A stretch of 64,000 bases of DNA from Roseofilum capinflatum BLCC-M114 (GTDB taxonomy: Bacteria > Cyanobacteriota > Cyanobacteriia > Cyanobacteriales > Desertifilaceae). This document shows positions 8,536 through 18,500 of this stretch, piece by piece; within the stretch, counting starts at the first letter, position 1, and the number at the start of each line of letters is the position of its first letter. The position numbers and the translations under genes are program-made. The notes under the pieces are model-generated. The model saw nothing but the letters and a program-made list of their open reading frames with translations. It searched no databases and was not told where the DNA came from. The DNA is taken from contig NZ_JAQOSO010000055.1 of assembly GCF_030068505.1 (NCBI RefSeq), positions 155,541 to 219,540 of the forward strand. The letters run 5' to 3'.

Positions 8536-9339
8536 TTATCCTATCAGGTTAGGCGGGAAAAATAACTGCATATAAGTGGATATGATGCGATCGCCCCAGA
8601 AGATAGTCAGGGCCCCGCCCAGGGCAAGAAAGGGGCCAAAGGGCATTTTTTGACGGCGTTTGAGTTGGCCCGAGGCGATCGCGCCTAACCCAACAACAGC
8701 CCCAATTAAACAGGCCAGAAACCCTGATAGTAACAGCAATTTCCACCCCAACCAAGCCCCGATCGCCGCCGCCAGTTTTGCATCTCCTTCGCCCATGGCC
8801 GCTTGACCGAGCAGAAACGACCCCAAAATAATAATCATTTCAAATAACCACAAGCCTAGAATGGCTCCAAACATGCCATCGAGGAACGGAGCGGCTGCTC
8901 CTCCACCTCGGAGCAATTGATAGAGCAAACCCGCCACCAGCCCCAACTGAGTGAGGCTATTGGGCAAGGTGAACGTATCCCAGTCAATCATCGCCAGTAC
9001 CAACAGCCAACTCAAGCAGAGGCAATAACCCACCGTTTCCCAAGAGAGTCCAAACTGGAGATAAACCCCTAGAAACAGTAAACCGGTAATTCCTTCAATG
9101 GTGGGATAGCGCCAAGAAATCGGGCTGTGACAATAGCGGCATTTTCCCCCCAACGCCAACCAACCGAACACCGGGATATTATCAGCGATGCTCAACCGAT
9201 GGGAACAGAGGGGACAATGGGACGGAGGGAACAGAATCGATAAGCCGGCCGGAATGCGATAGATAACGACATTGAGGAAACTCCCGATCGCCAATCCTAA
9301 CATTAAGGCGATCGTCATACTCGGAATTTCAATCCACAC
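8536..9339 (-). CDS. pilD: Prepilin peptidase / leader peptidase
   Basis: PilD cuts the leader from type IV prepilins and N-methylates the new end, at the inner membrane. The 267-residue product has the family hallmarks: GSFLNVVIYR near the N-terminus, two Cys pairs (CPLC and CRYC) of the methylase-side zinc site, and the catalytic aspartates in MIDWDTFTLPN and GEGDAKLAAA. Seven or eight membrane segments fill the rest. GTG 9339 has GGGAGG at ideal spacing; ATG 9318 is an alternative. It fits the motility and competence machinery of cyanobacteria. Confidence 0.93.
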   Translation of the reverse strand: MWIEIPSMTIALMLGLAIGSFLNVVIYRIPAGLSILFPPSHCPLCSHRLSIADNIPVFGWLALGGKCRYCHSPISWRYPTIEGITGLLFLGVYLQFGLSWETVGYCLCLSWLLVLAMIDWDTFTLPNSLTQLGLVAGLLYQLLRGGGAAAPFLDGMFGAILGLWLFEMIIILGSFLLGQAAMGEGDAKLAAAIGAWLGWKLLLLSGFLACLIGAVVGLGAIASGQLKRRQKMPFGPFLALGGALTIFWGDRIISTYMQLFFPPNLIG

Positions 9340-9351
9340 CTGATGCCTCCC

Positions 9352-9645
9352 TTAATACAGCTTAGTTTCCAAATGGTTAAACGGAATAAACACCTCGGTC
9401 GGCAACAAAGCCAACCCTTCCTGAAACACCAAAACCGCCCGATAGCTCACCTGATTCACCACCACCCCTAGCGGCCGATGAAACTGGTCTGCATGTTTTT
9501 GGGCCGCCCCATCCGCCACTGCACAATAGACCCCATAGGTATCACGAGCAACTCGCACTAAGGACGGATCGACCACATCGAGATCCTTTGGGACATAAAT
9601 GGGATAATAGGGATAACTGGGGGATTCTAAAGGGACTTGTACCAC
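9352..9645 (-). CDS. Conserved small protein, unknown function
   Basis: A 97-residue soluble protein ending 12 bases before the pilD start. It has YPYYPIYVPKDLDVVDPSLV and GVVVNQVSYRAVLVFQEGLA but no catalytic motif or membrane segment that I can name. The start is GTG 9645 with AGGA upstream. It sits between zipN and pilD in a same-strand run and is likely co-transcribed with both. I recognise it only as a cyanobacterial-type conserved protein. Confidence 0.7.
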   Translation of the reverse strand: MVQVPLESPSYPYYPIYVPKDLDVVDPSLVRVARDTYGVYCAVADGAAQKHADQFHRPLGVVVNQVSYRAVLVFQEGLALLPTEVFIPFNHLETKLY

Positions 9646-9674
9646 AGAGTAACTTTCCTAGCATTATGGGCTAT

Positions 9675-11819
9675 CTACACCGACCAATCCTCAATTCGCC
9701 ATTGGCCGTCTTGACGAATTAACTGATACTGAACTTGAATTTCATCGCTATAAGAAGCACCCCGATCCACTGCACCATTACGATAAAACTCTACCGATTC
9801 ATTCACCGTCGCATCAACTGTTGCCCGATCTTCGTCATCCGGATTCACCGTGACTTCATTAATCGTCACTTGATGCTCATACTCACCATAGAAATTATCT
9901 TGCTGATCTTGCGTTGCCCGTTGTCTTTGTCTACTCAAAGCCGGATCGACCAAAATTGAGGACAACTGATCCACTTCATGATTAGATCCAAAGGCCTGAG
10001 CCTTCGTACTCAACCAAGTTTCAATCACCAGTTGTGCCCTCTCTTGAGTCAACGGCCCCGTATCTGCCGTTGCTTCAGGAGGCCCTTCCGGAATCTCTAG
10101 GGGCGGCTGATTGAGCATCAATTGTAACTGTTCCCCTTCCAAAGCTGGAGCATTTCTAAACAGGGAACCCATCAGGCCGAACACTTGACCTATGAGCCAA
10201 ATGACAATCCATAATCCCAGTAATCCACCTGCTCCTAATAAAACTAATCGTCCCCAATGGATAGAAGAACGTCCCGTTTTCCCAGTCCCTCGCCGACTTT
10301 TAACCCGTCCCCGACCTCCAGAACCTGGGCGCTGAGTAACCCTTTGACTTCTGGATGGGCTATTTTGGGGGCGATCGCCCACTCCAGCAGACTCAGAGCG
10401 GCTTAAGGTTGCCGTTGTCGTCATCGAACGTTCTACCGAACTCCCCGCCTTTTCCCGAAGCGAACTTGAGGGAGCCGCTTGAGCATCTTCCCCTTTCTCG
10501 ATCGAAATCCCCCCCTGACTCTCCCGCTTGGGAGTCGCTTCCGGCTTAGATTGCACCACACTCCATTGATTCTTCTGGCTGTTCTCTAAAGGCAAAGCTT
10601 CTAAATACGCTTGTACCCGATCGTCAGCAAAATACTCTTTCAGGGTTTGCTGACAATCAGCCAAGTCCCGAAAATGGGGAAACACCTCTTCCTGTAACCA
10701 ACGCTCACTATACAAACACAAACCCGGCAATAAATCGGGAGCGCCTTGGGAATTTTCCCGAATAAACGCTAATTGTTCGTATTCCCGACTCAATTCTAGG
10801 GACTGGCTCGCTTCTTCCGTTTGTCCCAAGAGCAAACAGCACACCGCCTGTTCTAAATGCACATCCTGCCGAGACCCTAACCGCGTCAGCATTCGTTTAG
10901 CTCGGTTAATCAGGGACGGTTGTTTATAAGCAAATCCCCGCACCAATAGGGCATAAACCGCCAAATAAGTAGCCACAGCAGACGGGCGTTGGGCTTCGGT
11001 TTCAAATAGAGTTTGTTGTTCCAAGGAAGTCAGATAACTGCGTAACTGTTGCATAAAACGCAGAAAATCATCAATATTCAGCCCTGACTGATCGTCTCCC
11101 GTCCCATCCAGCCCTCCCCGTTCTTGCAGCATATCCCGCAGCATCTGAATACCGTGGCGATGGGCAAGGGCATCATCCGTTTTTTGGGACAACAATTCTA
11201 GAATGCGGTAGGGACGCAGTTTATATAAATCTGCTTGTACTTCTCCCCGTAGGCTGGGAAATACCCCTTCTTTCAACAGCAATTTTTCGCCCTTTTCTAG
11301 GGATAATGCCGCTTGTTCGTAGGTTCCCTGTTGCCATTGTTCTCGCCCCAACTCTAGACCTGCTAGGGCTAAGGTTAAGACCACATCAGCACGGGATAAT
11401 TCAGGAATGGTATGGGTTGGCGTTTCTTCTTCCTCTTGGGCAGAGAGGGAATTCAGATACTCTTGTCCTAGATTTAAGACTAGCTCATATTCACCTAACT
11501 CTAGAAGGATCAACAGTGCCCCTAGGGTTTGATGGTCTTCCACCTCCAGCGACGGTAGGGTTTCTTGAATCTGGGTCTCTTGTTCTCCGTGGCTGGGAAG
11601 AGAGTGAAACGTTTTTTGGTCGTAAGCGGTTTTGGCTTCCGGATTAGATAAAATGTTGTAGGCCTGATCGAGCAGGGATTTTCGAGAGGCGATCGCCGTT
11701 TCCGAATATTCCCGCCGAGGCAGTTGCATCATGCGATCGCCGTGGGCCTGTTGCAACTGTTCGGCAGTTGCCTGTAGTGGTACGCCTAAAATTCGGTAAT
11801 AATCGAGCGGAATACGCAC
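9675..11819 (-). CDS. zipN: Cell division protein ZipN/Ftn2 (ARC6 homologue)
   Basis: ZipN anchors and organises the FtsZ ring in cyanobacteria and corresponds to plant ARC6. The 714-residue product begins MRIPLDYYRILGVPLQATAE, the J-like domain, with LPRRE where true DnaJ proteins have HPD, as is usual for this family. A helical middle follows. A Ser/Arg-rich linker precedes one membrane segment at about residues 520-545 (LVLLGAGGLLGLWIVIWLIG). The C-terminal DUF4101-type domain (about 600-714) ends RQDGQWRIEDWSV. The N-terminus should be cytoplasmic, the C-terminus periplasmic. Confidence 0.92.
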   Translation of the reverse strand: MRIPLDYYRILGVPLQATAEQLQQAHGDRMMQLPRREYSETAIASRKSLLDQAYNILSNPEAKTAYDQKTFHSLPSHGEQETQIQETLPSLEVEDHQTLGALLILLELGEYELVLNLGQEYLNSLSAQEEEETPTHTIPELSRADVVLTLALAGLELGREQWQQGTYEQAALSLEKGEKLLLKEGVFPSLRGEVQADLYKLRPYRILELLSQKTDDALAHRHGIQMLRDMLQERGGLDGTGDDQSGLNIDDFLRFMQQLRSYLTSLEQQTLFETEAQRPSAVATYLAVYALLVRGFAYKQPSLINRAKRMLTRLGSRQDVHLEQAVCCLLLGQTEEASQSLELSREYEQLAFIRENSQGAPDLLPGLCLYSERWLQEEVFPHFRDLADCQQTLKEYFADDRVQAYLEALPLENSQKNQWSVVQSKPEATPKRESQGGISIEKGEDAQAAPSSSLREKAGSSVERSMTTTATLSRSESAGVGDRPQNSPSRSQRVTQRPGSGGRGRVKSRRGTGKTGRSSIHWGRLVLLGAGGLLGLWIVIWLIGQVFGLMGSLFRNAPALEGEQLQLMLNQPPLEIPEGPPEATADTGPLTQERAQLVIETWLSTKAQAFGSNHEVDQLSSILVDPALSRQRQRATQDQQDNFYGEYEHQVTINEVTVNPDDEDRATVDATVNESVEFYRNGAVDRGASYSDEIQVQYQLIRQDGQWRIEDWSV

Positions 11820-12045
11820 AGTCTACTCCCTCAGCAGCAATGCTTACAGTTTAGGGTATGGAAAATCTGCCCCCCTTGTAACCCTTAGAATTATACTTCG
11901 CGCAACGATTCTTGTCTTGTCCTCCTTTAGATTTTTTCATCAAGTGTCCCCCTTCCCTCATGATTCCCCCCATCTCCCCATTGACGTATACTGAGTCTTT
12001 GCACAACAATAACATCAGCTTGTAGTGGTAGTAAGGGACGCATTC

Positions 12046-13077
12046 ATGGCTCAAGAGAGGATCGTACCAGAATTTGATTCGTCTTCAGTGCAACTCGGTC
12101 AAGAAGAAGGACTCAGATTGTATGAAGATATGGTACTAGGGCGGGTATTTGAAGATAAGTGTGCAGAAATGTACTACCGGGGCAAAATGTTCGGTTTTGT
12201 CCATCTGTATAACGGTCAGGAAGCGGTGGCTTCTGGCGTAATTAAATCTATGCGTCCAGATGAAGATTTTGTCTGTAGTACCTACCGAGATCATGTTCAT
12301 GCCTTGAGTGCTGGAGTTCCTGCACGGGAGGTGATGGCTGAGTTGTTTGGGAAAGCGACGGGATGCTCGAAGGGTCGCGGTGGCTCCATGCATATGTTTT
12401 CGGCTGAACATAAACTGTTAGGCGGTTATGCATTTGTGGCTGAAGGTATCCCTGTGGCTACGGGTGCAGCGTTTCAGAGTAAGTATCGCCGGGAAACCAT
12501 GGGAGATGAAAGTGCCGATCAGGTAACGGCTTGCTTTTTTGGGGATGGGGCTTGTAATAATGGCCAGTTTTTTGAATGTTTAAACATGGCGGCCTTGTGG
12601 AAGTTGCCGATTCTGTATGTGGTAGAAAATAATAAGTGGGCGATCGGAATGGCCCATGACCGAGCGACTTCAGTTCCCGAAATCTATAAAAAAGCCCATG
12701 CCTTTGGAATGCACGGGGTTGAGGTGGATGGAATGGATGTTTTAGCGGTGCGGGAAGTGGCCAAAGAGGCGATCGCCCGTGCCAGAGCTGGAGAAGGCCC
12801 CACCGTCATTGAAGCCCTAACCTATCGGTTCCGAGGCCATTCCTTAGCTGACCCCGATGAACTGCGCTCTAAAGACGAGAAAGAGTTCTGGTTCCCCAGA
12901 GATCCGATCAAACGGTTTGCTAGTTATTTAACCAGTAAAGGATTGGCCACTGAGGCACAGTTAAAAGACATCGATCGCAAAATTCAAGATGTGGTTGATG
13001 ATTCGGTGAAATTCGCCCTCGAAAGTCCCGAACCCGATGCCAGTGAACTCTACAAATATGTGTTTGTAGAGGATTAA
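12046..13077 (+). CDS. pdhA: Pyruvate dehydrogenase E1 component subunit alpha
   Basis: This subunit binds thiamine diphosphate with E1 beta and decarboxylates pyruvate to feed acetyl-CoA synthesis. The 343-residue product has the cofactor motif [20 protein letters not shown] ending in VENN, the phosphorylation-loop region [14 protein letters not shown] and the [16 protein letters not shown] loop. ATG 12046 has AAGGGA seven bases upstream; an earlier GTG at 12025 is unlikely. No E1 beta gene is adjacent, as is common in cyanobacteria where pdh genes are scattered. Confidence 0.95.
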   Translation: MAQERIVPEFDSSSVQLGQEEGLRLYEDMVLGRVFEDKCAEMYYRGKMFGFVHLYNGQEAVASGVIKSMRPDEDFVCSTYRDHVHALSAGVPAREVMAELFGKATGCSKGRGGSMHMFSAEHKLLGGYAFVAEGIPVATGAAFQSKYRRETMGDESADQVTACFFGDGACNNGQFFECLNMAALWKLPILYVVENNKWAIGMAHDRATSVPEIYKKAHAFGMHGVEVDGMDVLAVREVAKEAIARARAGEGPTVIEALTYRFRGHSLADPDELRSKDEKEFWFPRDPIKRFASYLTSKGLATEAQLKDIDRKIQDVVDDSVKFALESPEPDASELYKYVFVED

Positions 13078-13108
13078 AACCCTCAATTAACACTAACTCT
13101 CTTACCCA

Positions 13109-13131
13109 ACAAGGGGCCCCGATCCCCTTGT
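13109..13131. terminator. Hairpin between convergent pdhA and ndhF
   Basis: ACAAGGGG pairs with CCCCTTGT (8 bp) around a seven-base loop between the two convergent stop codons. It lacks a long T-run but could end transcription from both sides. Confidence 0.5.
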
Positions 13132-13186
13132 CTGTCCTAACTCAGTCCATGAGATCGAGTTTTCAACTGTTAATTTCTAATTGATA

Positions 13187-15031
13187 TTAGGGATGAACAT
13201 AGACAAACCAGCCCACTAGGGTAACGAGAATGCTCACACCTAACAAAATCGTGAGAACATAAAGTTGGGATTGGCCGACGGAACTATACTTTAATCCCTC
13301 TCCACTAAACAGGGTCACCACCCCCACTAAATTGACAATGCCATCAACGATATATCGGTCAAACCAAGAGGTCAGTCGAGCCGATTGTTCTACCGCAAAG
13401 ACAACGGTCATCCGATAGAGGCGATCGATATAAAAATCATAGGCTAACAGATCCTGGATCAATTTAACCGGTTTGAGAATTGACCGGGCTAAACTTCTCT
13501 GTAGGGGAATCTTTGCACCAATTCCACAGCCGACTATACCCGAAATAATTACTAGGAAAACAGTGGTTTTATTTACATAATCCCAGTTAGGAATCAGCGA
13601 TAATTGATGTAATAACCAGGGACAGATTAAGGTGATAATGATTAAACTCACCATGGGTACGGCCATGGGCCAGGCCACTTCAGGAGCGCGGCGGGTTTTT
13701 GGTTGGGTTTCTCCGGCAAACACGAGACGATAGACCCGTGTTAAATTCACGGCGCTCAGAGCATTCACCAGCAACAGAACCACCAGTAACCAAGGTTCGG
13801 TGTACCAAAAGTCATCTGCACCTAAGCGCAGGGCCCAAAAACCGCCCAGGGGTAAAATGCCCACTAAACCCGCACTACCCACCAGAAATGAAGTGGTAGT
13901 AACCGGCATTTTTGATTGGAGTCCCCCTAGCTCGGTTAAATCTTGGCTATTGGTGGTGAGGATAATTGAACCCACACTCATAAACAATAAAGCTTTGGCG
14001 ATCGCATGGGCAAACAGCAACATCAGAGCAAACCCTGTCCACTGAGTCCCCACCGCAATAAACACCAAGCCTAAATACGCGCTCGTACTGTGGGATAAGG
14101 CCCGTTTAATATCCACCTGCGCCAAAGCCACCAAAGACGCTCCAATCGCCGTTACAATCCCAATCACCACTAAAGTCGCCGAAGCCACTGGAGAGAGGGC
14201 CAAAATCGGTTGCAGCTTAATCAACACATAAGCGCCACAAGCCACCACCACCGAATTTCTCAAAATCGAAGCAGGGTTGGGCCCTTCCATGGCCTCATCT
14301 AGCCACAAATGTAGGGGAAATTGGGCGCATTTACCCGTTGGCCCCGCAATCAGGGCTAATCCTAGGGCAGTAGCAAACCCAGGGGATAATTGGGCAGTTT
14401 CTGCCCAGATATAGAGGCGATCGAAATCCAGAGTTCCAGCCGTCGTTCCCAAAGCCACTAACCCCATCAGCAACAAAATATCACCCACCCGCTTGGTTAA
14501 GAACGCATCTCTAGCCGCAGTCACCACCAAAGGCTGGGCATACCAAAACCCAACCAACAGATAAGTTGATAGGGTGAGCATTTCCAGCAAACCATAGGTC
14601 AGCAACAGAGAGTCACTCACAGCAATACCACTCATGGCCGCTTCAAAAAAGCCCATTAAGGCAAAAAATCGGGCCAAGGCCCAATCCTTTTCTAGATATC
14701 CCAGAGCATAGAGTTGGGCTAACAAGCTTAATCCCGTAATCAGGGACATTGCCCCTAAACTGACCGAAGAAAGGGTCAAGGTGAGGGAAAAATCAATATC
14801 CATCACCTTGAGCCAGTGAAAAACAATTAAATAGGGTTCTGTGTCCCAAACGAGATTAAAAACAATTAAGCCATGCCCTAGGGCCAAAACCGTCATCAGA
14901 AGGTTAAAGTAGGCGGCTGGCCTAGGCCCGGTACGACGCACCATCCGAGTTGACCAAGGCAAAGTAAGGATGGCTCCGACTAAACCATAGAATGGAATAC
15001 ACCAACTGGTTTCTAGGAAATATTCAGACAT
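13187..15031 (-). CDS. ndhF: NDH-1 subunit 5, CO2-uptake type (NdhF3/F4-like)
   Basis: A 614-residue membrane protein of the NuoL/NdhF family. It has the antiporter-like core (LLMGLVALGTTAGTLDFDRL; LHLWLDEAMEGPNPASILRN; KRALSHSTSAYLGLVFIAVG) and about 15 membrane segments. It is shorter than respiratory NdhF1, and NdhF3/F4 of CO2-uptake NDH-1MS complexes are about this length. TKRVGDILLL and the EAMEGPNPAS variant also suit a specialised form. Divergence from the carboxysome operon across 457 bases supports a role in the CO2-concentrating mechanism. Its usual partners ndhD3/4 and cupA/B are not in the window. F3 versus F4 cannot be settled here. Confidence 0.85.
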   Translation of the reverse strand: MSEYFLETSWCIPFYGLVGAILTLPWSTRMVRRTGPRPAAYFNLLMTVLALGHGLIVFNLVWDTEPYLIVFHWLKVMDIDFSLTLTLSSVSLGAMSLITGLSLLAQLYALGYLEKDWALARFFALMGFFEAAMSGIAVSDSLLLTYGLLEMLTLSTYLLVGFWYAQPLVVTAARDAFLTKRVGDILLLMGLVALGTTAGTLDFDRLYIWAETAQLSPGFATALGLALIAGPTGKCAQFPLHLWLDEAMEGPNPASILRNSVVVACGAYVLIKLQPILALSPVASATLVVIGIVTAIGASLVALAQVDIKRALSHSTSAYLGLVFIAVGTQWTGFALMLLFAHAIAKALLFMSVGSIILTTNSQDLTELGGLQSKMPVTTTSFLVGSAGLVGILPLGGFWALRLGADDFWYTEPWLLVVLLLVNALSAVNLTRVYRLVFAGETQPKTRRAPEVAWPMAVPMVSLIIITLICPWLLHQLSLIPNWDYVNKTTVFLVIISGIVGCGIGAKIPLQRSLARSILKPVKLIQDLLAYDFYIDRLYRMTVVFAVEQSARLTSWFDRYIVDGIVNLVGVVTLFSGEGLKYSSVGQSQLYVLTILLGVSILVTLVGWFVYVHP

Positions 15032-15488
15032 AAATGAGTTAATGGGCTAATCTGCTGTATTTTAAGAATTCAGTTAAAGTTTTAAGCTTAGTTTCTGGAC
15101 AGTTTAAGACTCTCGATCTTCCCCTTGCTGAATGATTCGGCAATGATCCCCATCCTTAGCCTACCCTAAAATGGACTCTATCTCCTGAATAGAGCCGATG
15201 GCGATCGCCTCTCTCCCCTCCCCCACTCCCTTAAGTATATTTACATATCTTATTGACCTCATGAGTCGATGCGCCATTATATCTGAACTTTGTTAATAAA
15301 AAATTAATTTCTGTTAAGACATCACAAAAGTTAATTAATCAAATCAAGGGTTATTATGATTAATTCTATTGCCAGGAGAGTCATGCTTCCCATATCCTTA
15401 ATAGAGAAGCAAAAAAAACTATTTTGCAAACTAGGAAATTTGGGTGTCCTAGTGCTATCTTTCGCTTTTTCAGATCAGGAGATTAACA
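15032..15488. promoter_or_regulatory. Divergent control region of ndhF and the ccm operon
   Basis: This 457-base spacer must hold the promoters for ndhF (leftward) and ccmK2 (rightward). The ccm-proximal half is AT-rich (around 15290-15350, with TTAATTAA). No named operator is identified with confidence. A purine-rich stretch TCAGGAGATTAAC before ATG 15489 supplies the ribosome site. The 64-codon frame here that runs into ccmK2 is not a gene. Confidence 0.55.
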
Positions 15489-15800
15489 ATGCCCATAGCC
15501 GTTGGAATGGTAGAAACCCTAGGCTTTCCTGCCGTCGTCGAAGCTGCTGACGCGATGGTAAAAGCTGCCCGTGTGACTCTGGTCGGGTATGAAAAAATTG
15601 GTAGTGGTCGGGTAACCGTCATTATTCGAGGAGATGTGTCCGAAGTCCAAGCTTCAGTTGCTGCCGGGATTGAATCCGCCAAGCGGGTTGATGGTGGTGA
15701 AGTGTTATCGACTCACATCATTGCCAGACCCCATGAGAACCTAGAGTACGTTCTGCCCATTCGTTACACCGAAGCAGTGGATCAGTTCCGAAACTACTAG
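15489..15800 (+). CDS. ccmK2: Carboxysome shell hexamer CcmK (K2-type)
   Basis: A 103-residue single BMC-domain protein: [40 protein letters not shown] and [20 protein letters not shown]. These hexamers tile the facets of the beta-carboxysome and pore residues near KIGSGR line the central opening. It is the first gene of the operon, and its short tail fits CcmK2, the main facet protein. A 9-bp hairpin follows before the next gene. Confidence 0.95.
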   Translation: MPIAVGMVETLGFPAVVEAADAMVKAARVTLVGYEKIGSGRVTVIIRGDVSEVQASVAAGIESAKRVDGGEVLSTHIIARPHENLEYVLPIRYTEAVDQFRNY

Positions 15801-15825
15801 CACCCTTGAAATGTAGCATTGGGGG

Positions 15826-15854
15826 AGGTTGAGTCGATCATCATCACTCAACTT
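15826..15854 (+). promoter_or_regulatory. Intercistronic hairpin between ccmK2 and ccmK1
   Basis: AGGTTGAGT pairs with ACTCAACTT (one G-T pair) around an 11-base loop. There is no T-run. It could stabilise the ccmK2 message or reduce read-through, giving more of the first shell protein. Confidence 0.45.
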
Positions 15855-15904
15855 CATCCTCAAGCCGATCCACCTTCCTTGAACACTTTAGGAGTCTTGA
15901 ATCA

Positions 15905-16246
15905 ATGTCAATTGCAGTGGGAATGGTAGAAACCTTGGGGTTTCCTGCCGTAGTAGAAGCAGCCGACGCAATGGTAAAAGCCGCTCGCGTCACCCTCGTC
16001 GGCTATGAAAAAATTGGTAGTGGTCGAGTCACGGTCATTGTCAGAGGTGACGTATCAGAAGTTCAAGCTTCAGTTGCGGCTGGAGTCGATAACATCAAGC
16101 GAGTCAATGGGGGTAGAGTTCTGTCCACCCATATTATTGCTCGTCCCCATGAAAATCTGGAGTACGTTCTACCCATTCGTTACACCGAAGATGTACAGCA
16201 ATTTGCGGAAAGTACCAATGCCATTCGGTCGTCTAATCGTCCGTAA
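15905..16246 (+). CDS. ccmK1: Carboxysome shell hexamer CcmK (K1-type)
   Basis: A 113-residue BMC-domain protein almost identical to the preceding CcmK through residue 90, with a longer tail ([19 protein letters not shown]) as in CcmK1. The DNA of the two copies has drifted at many synonymous sites, so the duplication is old and protein sequence is under selection. ATG 15905 follows TAGGAGTCTTGAATCA, which contains a good ribosome site. It builds mixed or separate facets with CcmK2. Confidence 0.94.
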   Translation: MSIAVGMVETLGFPAVVEAADAMVKAARVTLVGYEKIGSGRVTVIVRGDVSEVQASVAAGVDNIKRVNGGRVLSTHIIARPHENLEYVLPIRYTEDVQQFAESTNAIRSSNRP

Positions 16247-16269
16247 TGGCAGAATAAAACGATACATTC

Positions 16270-16572
16270 ATGCAAATTGCTAAAGTTTGTGGCACAGTCG
16301 TTAGCACCCAAAAAGATCCGAGTCTTAGAGGGTCAAAATTTCTGCTGTTGCAGTTGATAGATGAGCAAGGCCGTCTTCTGCCTGAATATGAGGTAGCCGC
16401 AGATCCAAGCGTGGGAGCTGGATTAGATGAATGGGTGTTGGTGAGTCGTGGCAGTGCGGCTCGCCAAGTTGAAGGAACCCAAAACCGCCCTGTAGATGCT
16501 ACGGTTGTCGGAATTATTGACACGGTAACCGTAAGGAACTCCCGCATCTATAGCAAAAAAGATACCTATTAA
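16270..16572 (+). CDS. ccmL: Carboxysome vertex pentamer CcmL
   Basis: A 100-residue protein of the EutN/CcmL pentamer family: MQIAKVCGTVVSTQKDPSL, KFLLLQLIDEQGRLLPEYEV and DTVTVRNSRIYSKKDTY. Pentamers close the twelve corners of the icosahedral shell. It starts 23 bases after ccmK1 and is part of the same operon. The ribosome site upstream of ATG 16270 is weak, which suits the small amount of pentamer needed. Confidence 0.95.
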   Translation: MQIAKVCGTVVSTQKDPSLRGSKFLLLQLIDEQGRLLPEYEVAADPSVGAGLDEWVLVSRGSAARQVEGTQNRPVDATVVGIIDTVTVRNSRIYSKKDTY

Positions 16573-16732
16573 TCTTCAGTCCTCAAGGGTCAGGGTTGGT
16601 CGAGGGCGGTATGCAATGTTCTATCTCCATTCAATCCATCAAAACCCTTGTGAGGTCGGAGACCATCCTAAACTCGACCCATGAACCCCATGACACTAGA
16701 GACAAAACTCTCGCTATAGGAGGAAAATTATT

Positions 16733-18388
16733 ATGGTTGTGCGTAGCCATACAGGGAGCAGTGCGGCTCCCCCCACCCCTTGGTCAAAAGACTTAGCGGA
16801 ACCGAAAGTTAATAGTAGTGCCTATGTCCACGCCTTCTCGAATTTAATTGGTGATGTCCAAATTGGAGCCAATGTCTTAGTCGCTCCCGGAACATCCATC
16901 CGGGCAGACGAGGGCGCTCCGTTCTATATTGGCGATCACACCAATGTACAAGATGGTGTAGTGATCCATGGTCTTGAAGAAGGCCGAGTGGTTGGGGATG
17001 ATGGGCAAAAATACTCCGTATGGATTGGTAATCATTCTTCTATTACCCACATGGCTCTGATCCATGGGCCAGCCTATGTGGGAGATAATTGTTTTATTGG
17101 TTTCCGCTCTACAGTATTCAATGCCAGAATCGGCAATGGCTGCATCGTCATGATGCACGCTCTGATCCAAGATGTAGAAATTCCCCCCGGAAAATATGTT
17201 CCTTCTGGATCAATTATTACCAATCAACAGCAGGCCGATCGCCTGCCAGATGTGCAAAAAAATGACGTGGCCTTTGCCAGCCACGTGGTCGGCGTTAATG
17301 ATGCCCTCAGAGTCGGCTACCGATGTGCCGACAATATCGAATGTATTACGCCCATTCGCGATGAATCGGGCCACTCATCGGGCAACTCTAGTAGTAATGG
17401 TCAAGTACAAAGCAATATGACAGCTCTTAATTCAGAAACCGTAAACCAAATTCAAAATTTACTCGCCCAAGGCTATAAAATCGGGGCAGAGTATGCCGAT
17501 CAGCGCCGTTTCCGCACTAGCTCTTGGAAGAGCTGCCCTGTGATTGATTCGCGCGATACGAGAGCCGTCTTATCGGCGGTTGAATCTTGTATGGCGGCCC
17601 ATGCGGGTGAGTATGTGCGCTTAATTGGTATCGATACCCAAGCCAAACGGCGCGTCCTAGAAACCATCATTCAAAGACCCGGCGATCAAGCGGTGACCCC
17701 AAGTGCCAGCGCTCCAGCCCCCTCTAGAGTAGCTCCAAGCCATCAAAATGGCTCCTCCTCCAATGGTGCAGGAATGGGCGCTGACTTGGCTTCACAAGTG
17801 AAACAATTGGTCAATCAAGGCTACAGAATTACGACTGAACATGCCGATAAACGACGCTTTCGCACCAGTTCCTGGCTAACTGGGACTCCGATTAGTGGAA
17901 CCAGCCCTACAGCCGTTTTGAATGGCATTGAATCTGTATTGAAAGATTATGAGGGGGAATATGTACGCTTGATTGCCGTTGACCCCAATGCCAAACGCCG
18001 GGTTTTAGAAGAAATTATTCAGCGACCAGAGGGTAGGGTGGCTCCGAGCAGTAATGGTGCGTCCAGTATTGCCAGTCCTTCGGCTCCAGCTCCTCGTGCC
18101 AGTCGTCCGGCGGCGGTCGGTTCTGGAAAATTGAGTGCCGAGGCGATCGAACAAGTGCGGGCTTTGTTGGCCCAGGGCTACAAGATTGGCACAGAACATG
18201 CGGATAAACGGCGCTATAAAACGGGATCTTGGAAGAGCTGTTCTCCGATTGACTCCAACCGTGAATCGGAAGTGGTTGCTGCTTTAGAAGCTTGCCTCGC
18301 CGAACATGAAGGGGAGTATGTACGGATGTTGGGCATTGACCCGAAAGTTAGACGGCGCATGGCTGAATCGGTAATTCAACGCCCGTAA
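16733..18388 (+). CDS. ccmM: Carboxysome scaffold CcmM (gamma-CA plus three SSUL)
   Basis: A 551-residue protein that gathers Rubisco inside the carboxysome. Residues 20-210 form a left-handed beta-helix of gamma-carbonic-anhydrase type, with zinc-ligand candidates His79, His106 and His111. Cys198 and Cys204 match the activating disulfide pair described in enzymatically active CcmM. Three RbcS-like (SSUL) modules follow at about 235-318, 350-430 and 468-551. Modules 1 and 3 carry a Cys pair (WKSC... SC/AC); module 2 has Gly and Val instead. AGGAGG precedes ATG 16733. An internal start may give the short form, as in other species. Confidence 0.96.
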   Translation: MVVRSHTGSSAAPPTPWSKDLAEPKVNSSAYVHAFSNLIGDVQIGANVLVAPGTSIRADEGAPFYIGDHTNVQDGVVIHGLEEGRVVGDDGQKYSVWIGNHSSITHMALIHGPAYVGDNCFIGFRSTVFNARIGNGCIVMMHALIQDVEIPPGKYVPSGSIITNQQQADRLPDVQKNDVAFASHVVGVNDALRVGYRCADNIECITPIRDESGHSSGNSSSNGQVQSNMTALNSETVNQIQNLLAQGYKIGAEYADQRRFRTSSWKSCPVIDSRDTRAVLSAVESCMAAHAGEYVRLIGIDTQAKRRVLETIIQRPGDQAVTPSASAPAPSRVAPSHQNGSSSNGAGMGADLASQVKQLVNQGYRITTEHADKRRFRTSSWLTGTPISGTSPTAVLNGIESVLKDYEGEYVRLIAVDPNAKRRVLEEIIQRPEGRVAPSSNGASSIASPSAPAPRASRPAAVGSGKLSAEAIEQVRALLAQGYKIGTEHADKRRYKTGSWKSCSPIDSNRESEVVAALEACLAEHEGEYVRMLGIDPKVRRRMAESVIQRP

Positions 18389-18397
18389 GTGTGGATT

Positions 18398-18415
18398 GAA
18401 TTCCCTGAAGGGAAT
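18398..18415 (+). promoter_or_regulatory. Short hairpin between ccmM and ccmN
   Basis: AATTCCC pairs with GGGAATT around a TGAA loop, ten bases after the ccmM stop. No T-run follows. It may stabilise the ccmKLM part of the message. Confidence 0.35.
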
Positions 18416-18500
18416 TAGCAGAGTGTAAAACTTGGGGGAGATTTACCTCCTCCAAGGGATGGGTTTCGGACTCTGTTCGATCTAAAAATGTGCTGCAACA

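Noticed and set aside
15356..15550. 64-codon frame before ccmK2
   Set aside because: It overlaps the ccmK2 start out of frame; composition is that of the AT-rich leader.
17196..17420. Frames inside ccmM on either strand
   Set aside because: Shadows of a strongly supported gene.
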